From Symsagittifera roscoffensis (lineage: Eukaryota; Xenacoelomorpha; Acoela; Convolutidae), in the NCBI RefSeq assembly GCF_963678635.1, contig NC_087062.1, forward strand, positions 26,870,833-26,934,832: a stretch of 64,000 nt of DNA. The letters run 5' to 3'. Of the stretch, positions 37,730-47,700 are shown piece after piece. A program made the position numbers and the translations under genes. A model generated the notes under the pieces. The model was not told the DNA's origin. It did no database searches and saw only the letters and a program-made list of their open reading frames with translations. Numbering within the stretch: the stretch's first letter is position 1; each line of letters starts with the position of its first letter.

Positions 37730-38120
37730 TCACGTCATACCTAGCCAAATTTGTTCTTTCGTTCGATCCCAGATGAATATAAATTGTGGAAATTTTTGAT
37801 AATGTGCTAAAATAGTCAATTTTTCGATTGCCTGAGCTTCAGTAATGCGCGTGAAAGCAAAATCAAAAGTTGAGTTTGAAATCTTATCCCAAACCCAGGA
37901 TGCGTTTCCGATATACATGAAGGAGTTTACATTGATAAGATATTTTGCAAAAATACCAACTGCTTTACCATCAAAATAGATATCAACTCTAAATAAGACA
38001 CAATAATCTAAAATTCTGCAACAATTTAACAAAGACATGGATCCAATGAGGATAACTCCGCCGCTAGAAATTTGATTTTCCAGGTTCCAGTTCAGTTAGT
38101 CGCATGGCCAGTGTTTTCAC
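37730..38120 (-). pseudogene. Unidentified coding fragment, possibly broken
   Basis: An open frame reads leftwards from an acceptor-like TTTCTAG at 38064-38065 to a stop at 37730 (about 110 codons). It contains SGGVILIGSM, WVWDKIS, FTRITEAQAIEKL and FIWDRTKEQIWLGMT. Upstream, an acceptor (GTGTTTCAG, exon from 38120) opens VKTLAMRLTELE, a heptad-like helix in a different frame. The two frames meet at a 7-base tandem duplication (CTGGAAC/CTGGAAA, 38078-38090) that could be a frameshift. If that is real, this is a pseudogene of a coiled-coil-plus-globular protein. Otherwise it is a terminal exon. No family is recognised. Confidence 0.35.
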
Positions 38121-38987
38121 CTGAAACACACGAAAACATTCAAATTTTTGATATTTTGGGTAGTTTGCATAAATTGAGATGAATTTTAGTGTTGCGATTA
38201 AGACATGCTACAAAAAGGAAAACGTTACCAAAGAAGTCGACACAAATAGATAGATACTGGGCAATGTCGATTCGATGATGTCGGTTAGGTGCGTTGCGAT
38301 TCTACTAAGACGAGTATCTGAAAAATCTCCGGGCAAACTTCGATCCTAAAATCAGACTATTCAGAGGATGAAAACAGGGCTAGAAATAGATTCAGAGCTG
38401 AAAAAATGTGAACACGTGAGCAACACTGACCTAAAGGAAAGGTTCTAAACAGCACAGGAGTTTTTTACAGTAATGGATTTGGGTTTTATGGGAACCCTCT
38501 GTTTTTGGTAATTTGACCTATTCACTACACAAAAAGACCCAAATGAGTAGTATTTTACGGCGTCAATGAAAGAACAAAGTATTTTGTTCAATTTTGACTA
38601 ATTTGAGATTGGTTGAAAGCATTTTCTTAAACACCTACTTGAAAACTATTTCAAAAGTGATTGATTTGTTGAGCAAACATTGCCCGTGGCGCTGAAGCCA
38701 ATTTGGCAACAATAGGACCCATTTGGGTTTGAGGAAAATTGAAAAAATTGTAGTCGGCTTATAATGTAGACAAAAAATTTTAGGTAAATTTTTGAGTCAA
38801 CTTTATAAAATCAAACTTCTAATAATTTAAATTCTTTTTTTTTTTAGGTTTTTGAGTTTCAAAAATTTTCATCAGTTGTTTGTGTTTCAAAAATGCCCTC
38901 AAAAACTAACTTAAATTACTCGTATTTCGTAAATGTAACAAGGCCCTAATCGCAAATGGAAATAAAACTAGATATCAACCTTTTAGT
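38121..38987. other. Intergenic, no feature recognised
   Basis: AT-rich sequence. No conserved frame, repeat partner or RNA gene was seen. Confidence 0.35.
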
Positions 38988-39338
38988 TTAGTAGTGTTCA
39001 GTCACGACAATTTCTGGGATCCAAACTTGGTGTTCATGAAATTGCTGATGATTGGAGTCCTCGATGGGAAGACACAGAGTCGCTTTTCGTGACACGAGAG
39101 AGAGGGGTGGTCCCAGTCCGATTCCAAGCGCGACTTCGGACGAAGAATTTTGACTCTGACTTGTCTCTTCGCTAATCGGCGAAAGAGGCTGGTGAGGAGC
39201 TTTGAAGCTCGGCAGATATTTCGAAGACTCCACTTCCGCTTCTTTAACTGTGTACATCAAATGGAAAGCTACTTTGAATGCCGACAAGAGCAACGCTATT
39301 CCGAGAATTAGAATAAGTACCACCAATTCTTCGGACAT
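38988..39338 (-). CDS. Small single-pass membrane protein, unknown function
   Basis: A single uninterrupted frame of 116 codons begins with an ATG in an AAAATGT context and ends with TAA. Residues 1-5 are short and acidic. Residues about 6-22 form a strongly hydrophobic transmembrane segment (VVLILILGIALLLSAF). The rest is a hydrophilic tail rich in Ser, Glu and Pro, with SPISEETSQSQNSSSE in the middle and an acidic/aromatic end (EIVVTEHY). With no cleavable signal peptide evident, a signal-anchor topology is likely. Its base composition is less AT-rich than the flanks, and a CRE and a TATA-like box lie upstream, so I think it is real. No family is recognised. It could also be the first exon of a larger gene. 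Confidence 0.5.
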   Translation of the reverse strand: MSEELVVLILILGIALLLSAFKVAFHLMYTVKEAEVESSKYLPSFKAPHQPLSPISEETSQSQNSSSEVALGIGLGPPLSLVSRKATLCLPIEDSNHQQFHEHQVWIPEIVVTEHY

Positions 39339-39514
39339 TTTTTGGTTTCAAATTGTATTTAGGGCAGTTTGATTCACAAAGAAGAACGAAGTTTTGGTTG
39401 TGATTTTTTGTGATTTTCGAATTTTTTTTCGAAACGATGGTTTGAATTTTCTGTGGACTGTTCAGTGGGCTAAGAAGACAAAAAGTGACTTGTTTGGGTA
39501 AGAAATGGCACGCG

Positions 39515-39562
39515 AGATATACACTTCCACTTAACGGTGATTAAGTTTTCCAGCTGACGTCA
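39515..39562 (-). promoter_or_regulatory. Candidate promoter: CRE plus TATA-like box
   Basis: A perfect palindromic CRE, TGACGTCA (39555-39562), lies about 35 bases upstream, in minus-strand sense, of the TATA-like GTATATCTC (39515-39523). The ATG at 39338 is about 180 bases further on. Such spacing is plausible for a cAMP/CREB-responsive promoter, but this is motif evidence only. Confidence 0.35.
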
Positions 39563-40320
39563 GAGATCACTTAAAAAGTACTTAAAACTGAAAAGTTCGG
39601 CCAAAGTCAGTGGAGCATTTCAAGTACTCGTTAATTTCCTGATTAATTAATACCTATTCAACGTAGTCGAATGCATTTAAACGGAATAAGCCCGTAGATG
39701 AACCTTAATTACTCCAAAATGTGATCAGACGAAACGAGAGAGTTTTCATTAGGGCGAAAGCGGTACCAATCTACAACATAATGTACAATAGAGTGTTCAG
39801 CTGCGTCACACACCTTTGATATTTACTTACCTGACGCAATCAGAGAAAAAACCTGCGTGGTTTAGGAGAAAATTATTAGTTCGTCAAAAAGAAATTACCG
39901 ATGAGCAGCGATCTGCGGATCTCAATTAGGTCTTGTTCTTCAGTCAGATTGCGGACGCAGAGGTTAGATAAACTAAAATGAACTCTATGCTGAAGCTCAT
40001 GTTTTACCATAGCATTTCAGAGTTTCTAGAGACGTCAAAAATACTGCAATTTCTGAAAAAATCTCAAAAGCAGCACAGAATGTTACAACTGCTGCCATCA
40101 GAAGAGGGGAGGGGTTAAAAAATTCGAAATTTTGGTCAATTTTTAAAATTCGTTTAGATAGCTTATATTGATTTACCGAGCGATGATTTATATTGATTTT
40201 CGAAACTTTTTTGAAAATCTGCCCCCTCCCAAAACAATCCTGGATCCGCTTCCGTTGTAAGCTGAGTTAGATTGAGCGCTTCTTAAATCCGCAACTGCTG
40301 TAATTATTTTTCTGGTGTGA
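39563..40320. other. Intergenic with a degenerate foldback copy
   Basis: 40105-40255 on the minus strand is a degenerate relative of the GCGGATC(T/C)AGGA element at 46609-46770 (shared GCGGATCCAGGA, GGGAGGGGG and ATTTTCAAAAA blocks). Otherwise nothing is seen. Confidence 0.4.
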
Positions 40321-41875
40321 ATTAAAAGTCCAAATGTCATGCAATATAGACAGGACACGACTGCTCGTACCAGGGCAAATACCTGAATGTTCAGATTGTC
40401 CATAAAAAGGTGTTATGGGTATACATGATTTTTAAGCTTAATTTTAAGAATCTTGTGTGGAATTAATAAAACCAATTAGCTTGCTTCAATTGGATTGATT
40501 CGGAACGATTTTGTGATGCGGCATAATTCGCCGCGCGTAAGTAATGAGCGTTTAGATTGCAGCATCAAAGTATCACATCTATGAGTCAGGATAGCCTAAA
40601 GAACAAGACATAAGAACAAATAGGAAGCCTCGCCGCAAAAAATGATCCACTATAGAACCATAACAACAAGGACACACAAGACTGCTCGTATCAGGGCGAA
40701 GCCTTGAATGTTCCGACTGCCTTTTAAGGTTTAAGGAGCAGCAGTAATAACATAAAAAAATTAAATGAAACAAAAAAAATGGAAATCTTTTTTATGAAAA
40801 TCATCCCCCCCACACGCCATATAAAGTACAAAAAGAGAGATTTCGTTCCTTGTAACAAATCAATTATGGCAAATAAGCTTCGTTCAACCAATTTGGAACG
40901 ATTTATAAGACGGATTAAATCTCCGGTTACGCGTTAATAGCGCGAATTATATCACGCGTTAATTGTCCCAAATTGATCAAAATGGCAATCTTTAAACCCT
41001 CATAACTTTACGAAAAATGATCACAGGTGGAAAAACTTTTCAAATTTAAGCTCAAGACAACAATACCTTTTGAATGATATAAAAAAATTCGGTCAAAAAT
41101 GGCTAGTTAAAAAGTCGAAATTTGTCTGAAGAAAAAAAAACCACCCCGAGCACAAATATTCCGTTACTTTCGTATCGAAAGTCGGAACAATAACAAATAC
41201 ACCTGCATATTCGAAGTTCTTTACGAAAAATTGTATGTTGAAATCAAAGCAAAACTAGAAAATTACATCAATTAACATCACTTGAAAAGAAATTGATTCT
41301 ACAATGTTGTACATGAGCTTTGGATATATTAGGGACTTTTGCTCTATCTCGCATGAAGTTTTTTAAAAGAGTAACAATTTAGGCTTCTAAGGCCAAAATT
41401 TTGATTTTGATCTGAACCCGTCAAAAAACCGAACAACAAAAAATATAATTAAATTTTTTTAAATGTGCTCTTTTTGGTGCGTAATGTGATACGAAGGAAG
41501 AAGAAATAAATAGACTTTATATTATTGCTTAAAATTTGATAAAGTATTTTTTGAAAATTCTTTTCTCCTGACTTCACTTTGGTTCACTATGGCAGGCAAT
41601 TGTATGATAATAGTTTCATGTATTCCAGCGAAAGAAACACTCGCACTTTAACAAAAAATCAACAGACGACTTAGTTGATATTTTCTCGACCCAAGCACTT
41701 GAAGTTGATTGCTTCGAAATCCGAGTTGATAATGTTTCATTAAAAACAAAAGCAAAACATAAAACAGACCGGCTTAACAAAAAAGCTAATCACTTTCAAA
41801 AAATCTGAGTGTAAGTAGTTTAGCACAATTTTGGGCTTTAATTATTTCGTTCCAATCTAATTTTGAAATGTCCTA
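40321..41875. repeat. Local direct duplication, left copy
   Basis: Aligns with 41893-42900: 40321-40676 with 41893-42247, and about 41280-41860 with about 42300-42880. It includes the block ATCACATCTATGAGTCAGGA in both copies. No coding frame is conserved between the copies. Confidence 0.7.
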
Positions 41876-41892
41876 ATTTTGAAAATTCCAAA

Positions 41893-42900
41893 TTAAAAGT
41901 CCAAATGTCAATCAATACAGACAAGACATGACTGCTCGTACCAGGGCAATTACCTGAATGTTACGATTGTCCATAAACTGGTGTTATGGGTATACATGAT
42001 TTTTAAGCTTAATTGTAAGAATCTTGTGTGGAATTAATAAAACCAATTAGCTTGCTTCATTTGGATTGATTTGGAACGATTTTGTGGTGCGGCATATTTC
42101 GCCGCGCGTCAATAACGAGCGTTTAGATTGCAGCACCAAGGTATCACATCTATGAGTCAGGATAGCCTAAATAACAAGACATAAGAACAAATAGGAAGCC
42201 TCGCCACAAAAAATGATCCCTTATAGAACTATAACAAAAAGGACACATATCAAATACATCTGCATTTTCGAATTTTTTTAAAAAAAATTTGGCCCTTTTT
42301 GCACTTGAAAAGAAATTGATTCTACAATGTTGTACATGAGCTTTGGATATATTAGAGAAATTTGCTCTACCTGGCATGAAGTTTTTTAAAAGAGTAACAC
42401 TTTAAGCTTCTAAGGCCATAACTTCGAGTTTAATCTGCAAGTACCAAGCAAAGTACCAACTCGTCAAAAACTGAACAACAAAAAATATAAATAAATTTTT
42501 TAAAATTTTGTGCTCTTTTTGGTGCGTGATGCGATACGAAGGAAGAAGAAAGAATTAGATTTTATATTATTGCTTGAAATTTGATAAAATATTTTTTGGA
42601 AATGCTTTTCTCCTGAGTTCACTTTGGTTCACTATGGCAGGCATGTGTATGATAATAGCTTCATTTATTCCAGCGAAAGAATCACTCGCTCTTTGACAAA
42701 AATCAATAGACGACTTAATTGACTTTTCTCGACCCAAGCACTTGAAGTTGAATGCTTCGAAATCGGAGTTGATAATGTTTCATTATAAACGAAAAGCAAA
42801 ACATAAAACAAAACGGCTTAACAAAAAAGCTAACCACTTTCAAAAATCTGAATGTAATTAGTTTAGCTTAATTTTGGGCTCAATTATTTCGTTCCAATCT
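41893..42900. repeat. Local direct duplication, right copy with internal deletion
   Basis: Second copy of the 1.57-kb unit, missing about 550 bp relative to the left copy (the equivalent of about 40680-41230). It is diverged by scattered substitutions, so the duplication is not recent. Confidence 0.7.
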
Positions 42901-43320
42901 AATTTTGAAAGCCTTTTAAAAAATGTAATCAGGAAATCAAAACTATTGTTTCAGATTGTCATCAAATGCGATGATCATTTTTTTGCGTCTCTTTCTTTTT
43001 TCATTTTTTCTTTAGGGGTTGGTTACGCTGAAAGACCTTATCAAAAACAGTTAACCTGTCTCTAGAAGGAAATCAAAAAATTTAAACCGATTTCAAATTT
43101 ACACGATCAAACAAGGTCACCACACAAGGTCGAAATTGATTTTTTTTCCACATTTTTACAAAATTCCGTAGTATGTTAAGTGATTAAGTAGTTAGTACGC
43201 AACTAACACAAAACAATTTGGTAATTTTTAAGTTACTACTCTATTCTATAGATCTGTTTTTATTCATTAAGAGCATATCACCGAGCGGTTTATGCTTTGC
43301 TTCCAAATCTACGTCCTGGT

Positions 43321-43437
43321 TTCTAATTGAAATAAAAATGTAAGCATGAATTATAAATGCAGTAAAACTGAAGCTGAAGTTGAGCTTCAGTTTTACTGCA
43401 TTTATAATTCACGCCTACATTTTTACTTCAATTGAAA
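43321..43437. repeat. Near-perfect palindrome (foldback), ~55-bp arms
   Basis: The left arm TAATTGAAATAAAAATGT... continues through AATTATAAATGCAGTAAAAC and is mirrored on the right with about four mismatches around an 8-base loop. It would form a stable hairpin and is probably a small foldback element. Confidence 0.8.
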
Positions 43438-43685
43438 ACACCATCTGTAAGCAAAGTTAATTAGGGAAAAAAGTCTAGTACCCGATTGCAATACCCTTAG
43501 TTATCGCAATGATGAAAATTGCATAAAAATATTAACAACACTTGCATCTATGATAAAACTTCCGACCGCACAAAAAATACACAATGTGGCAACTGAGCCG
43601 ACGAAATAAAAACAGACAAACGGAAGTCTGAAAATTCAATTGTTTGCGAAAAAACTTTCATTTCATTCATACTGAAAAAAACAAG

Positions 43686-43757
43686 GTACGACCGAGACTC
43701 GAAACACTGACGTTAGGGTGTAGAGACAAACACTTAACCTCTAGGCTAAAAAGAAGC
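43686..43757 (-). repeat. tRNA-like repeat end
   Basis: On the minus strand an A-box-like TAGCCTAGAGGTTAAGTG and a B-box-like GTTTCGAGTCTC are spaced as in a tRNA. The T-arm and acceptor stems do not pair, so it is a tRNA-derived repeat rather than a gene. Confidence 0.45.
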
Positions 43758-44799
43758 ATCGAAGTCTACGAAATTCACTAATAAAGTAACCAGAGTTCCA
43801 AGCAGCAAAGGTTATAGTTCCAGATTACAATACACTTGCTCTCGCAAGTGTAAAAATAAATCAAAAGTCAAATCTGAAAAAGTTAAGCATGAAGACCAGC
43901 TGCGAACAAAAACTTTTAAAAATACCTGAAAAAACGACCAAATTAGGTGGGCAAGCTCTTTAATTGGATCAGCGAAGGAGCTTTTCAGTCATTTACTTCC
44001 AACTGAAAACATTTTAAATTTGATTAGTAAATTCATAATTGCTATTTCATACAAACTTAAACATTGAAAATCTAGTATTTTAATCATAACAAGCCTTGCT
44101 TTTCACTACAAATTTAAATTTAAATTACTAAATACTGCAAAATTAGCACTGCTTCCTGCGCTTTTTAGAATGATCGAAAGAATCATAAATATCATGATAG
44201 AAAATTAAATAGAAATTTCGATAAATAATCAAAATTGGATGCGAGATAACTCTTACTGATAGAAACATAAACCAAGTATTATATACTATCGTAAAGACTA
44301 GCCGATAAAAGCAAAATTTAAAAATGATTTGCACTCAATTTCAAAAACTTCAAATGAAGTTGGTTGGTAATGTTAACACATTCAACTCCATCTATAGGAA
44401 CTATAATCTGAGTTCTGGTTGATCTAGGTTTATGAAAATTTTCTAGGCAACAGAATCGAATAATTCAGATTCATAATTAATGCCAGATTACTACGGCATT
44501 TTTGGTGATCTACAAAATCTTGCTGTAAACTGGATTACTGGAACACTTTTTCATAGAATGCGAGATCACTGCTATTTTTTCGAACAATTAGGCGTCAATG
44601 ATAGAGTTTACTAAACTTCACAGACACATTAACTTCATAGAGCAATTGACCAATTTCGAAGCGTTTTGCTTCATGTACTAACACAAGAAACTGTCTATCG
44701 CCTTTAAAATTGTTTCGACCATAAATTCACTGATTGCGCTCAGTAATTATAAGGTCAACCAACTATTCTATAATTTTACACATTTACAAAAGCAAAAAA

Positions 44800-47700
44800 T
44801 TAAGCATTTGCTTCTATAATTGTGTCTAAGTTCACTGCTGCAGTATTTTGCTGTGCTCTCTTCTTGGCGGAGAACAACTCGTCACAAATTGCGTCCACTA
44901 CTCTGATGTCCATACAATTGTTGAAGGTCGTCAGCACCAGGTCATACACTGTAGTTTGACTGTCGTTAACCACTAGCTTAACCACTTCGTCCATTTTTAG
45001 CCTTTAAGAGAAAATACAACAATATCAGGAACTTAAAACCAATATTACATGAATTGCTCAGAAAGACATGTCACAATTTTTTTCATGATCCGAGGCTCAT
45101 TCTAGTCATAAAAGCATCTTTTATCGACATCAAAATATTCCATATTTATGTTACTCAGGAACGGCTGCCAAAATCGCATAAAATATGTAGGACAATTTTC
45201 ACCGGTCATAACAGACACGTAGCAGTATTAAAGAAATACAACCTTTACATCGCCTTATTTCAAATACCTTTAATACCTTTTTTGACATAACTGAGTGCAC
45301 TAACCACTAACTATAACCGAAATAATCGCCATTCCTCATAAATCACGTATAGAAAAACATGACTTTGAACAAATGACTTTGATTTCAACTAAGTGCCATT
45401 ACCTTCTATTCTGTGCTTGTGCTTCTAGTTTGAAAATATCCAGAAAGGCTCTTCCAAGTTGGACTTGTGAGGATTTATCTAGAGAGAGTAAGTAGCGAGT
45501 CACTTTCTGTTTTGTCTCCGGTCCCAGAGACCATGTCTGCGCATCTGAAACACGACAAAAATAACCATTTCAACATATTTAATGAAGACTACATGGTGAC
45601 AAGACAACCTAGTAATCAGAGACACCGAGGCAGACAAATTTGCCAACTACTGTTTAATAATAATCGTAAATTTTTTTCCGAATTTAGGGTTGCCATATTC
45701 ATTTCAGGGCTTCTATTTACTCGTTTACGAATATATAGAGTAGAAGGACGCCATTAGGACAAAAGAAAAAAGATAGGCTGTTTTTGTTCTTCCATTGTTT
45801 GGATAATGCTCGAGATCTAGAAACCAAAAAAAAAGAAACAACACCATACCCCGCTGATAAGATTTTGTAAACTTTACACGTTTCTGTGTCAACGATTAAC
45901 TTGAAAGAAATTGATGATTGAAATCATTAACTTGCTCTGACGTGAAAGCTGTTCAACGAAAAAAAAATAAAATAACATTATTCAAAAACAGAGTTGGTAA
46001 ATTAAATATTAATGGAACTTTCAACTATATTGAAACTGTATAAATCAGAGTAAACCCATGCTTTGGAAAGTAAACGAACAAACAACTGTACCGATTAAAA
46101 CAAAAGGCATTAAGGAAAAGTCTGAAAAAAAAACCGACCGAAACTAGGACAAAAAAAATTAAAAAAAAAACAAGCTTCAACTCCATACTACCTAAATAAC
46201 GGTAGCTCTATGCAAATTTTCTGTAACTGAGCATATCATGAAGTTTCAGGAAATTCTATTAAACAATTATTTGGAAAAAGTCAATACCTGGAATTATTTT
46301 TGGGAAACAGTCAATACTGGGAAAAAGTCAATACCCGATTGCAACACCCTTGTTCACAGAAATGAACTTAAGAAGTTGATGAAATGGTCTGCTTAAACCA
46401 AAGCACAGGAGTTTAAGAAGAAGTATTTAATGATCTATTTATTAAATGCTTACTGCAAGTGGAAATGCATTGCATAATGGTGTTTGGTTACGTATGACTC
46501 TTAATTTCTTCAATTAAGATCACAATTGCGTCTACATTTGATCGCCCGCCAATTGATTATTGGAAAGGAGGTAAATAAATTTGAAAAAAGTTTCATACGA
46601 TATATACAGGCGCGGATCTAGGAATTTCTCGAGGGGGGGGGGCGGATTTTCAAAAAATTTTAAATTTTTCTCGACTTTTTTTAGGTCTACCAAATTGATC
46701 TTCAGAGCTCTCCCAAATCACTCTAAAGACTCTATATTGACCACAATTTCTACGCCTAGATCCGCGATACATACATATACATTTCAAAAATCTTTTTTAT
46801 GATTGGAGGAAGTGAAATTGGTCATAAATGGCTCTATTTGTGCTATTTTGAAGCATATTGCAAAAATACCTAGAAAGACACCTTTATAAATTGGCACTAA
46901 TTCTGCTGTTGGCACTTTTAAGCATTTTGGGAAAAATACCAGAAAAAAATACCAGAGGCTAAGCGGAGCTTCACAACGATTGCGAAATAATTAAACAGAT
47001 TATTTCGCATTAAATTGCGAAATTATTAAAAGATGTTGAATAGAGAAAAAAGAAGTAATTTTTTTTAAAAAAATTGAGCTGAAAAAATTACTTGAAAAAC
47101 CAGCCGAAAAACTACACTACAACAGTTTTATACCTCTGTTTTGGATGAAACTGACTCAGAAACAGTTTTAGCAAGTGTTGAGAATCAATGGTCAAGCGGC
47201 AAATAAAGCAAAAAAAATGGGTCGACCCTCGTTAGGCCGAAAACTAAACTTTTTCTAGAAAAATTTCAAGCTACAAAATTTTAAATCAAAAAATTTACGA
47301 CCCACCCCTCCTGCAACAGGCAAAAATATTTTAAGAAATCCGAGAAACTACGCAACATAAGTTGACAAAACCGATATAACATAAATCGGACCCGTTTAAC
47401 GAAAAAAAATTACAATTATTCAAAATCAGAGTTGCTAAAATCACAACCTACAGAACAATTTTCAATTATAGTACTAGGAGCCCATCTAAAGGTACCTATT
47501 TGAAATTTTTTGAGAGATTGGAATTTTCCCAACAAATAAATTTCTGATGTTTAAAGCGTAGCCGCTTGTACATGGAGAATTCCCACAACCTCATGCCTCA
47601 TTTAAAACCTACTATCAGATTGGACTACCATTTTTTCGAAAATAGTCAAAAAGTTTCAAAAAAGGGAGAAGAAATCAAAATATTGACTTTTCTGAGCGCC

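Larger units (their letters stand above)
42901..44799. other. Intergenic DNA downstream of the TNF-receptor gene
   Basis: It contains a 117-bp palindrome (43321-43437), hairpin repeats at about 43472-43518 and 43808-43852, and a tRNA-like repeat end at 43686-43757. No coding gene. A poly(A) signal for the receptor gene was not obvious. Confidence 0.45.
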
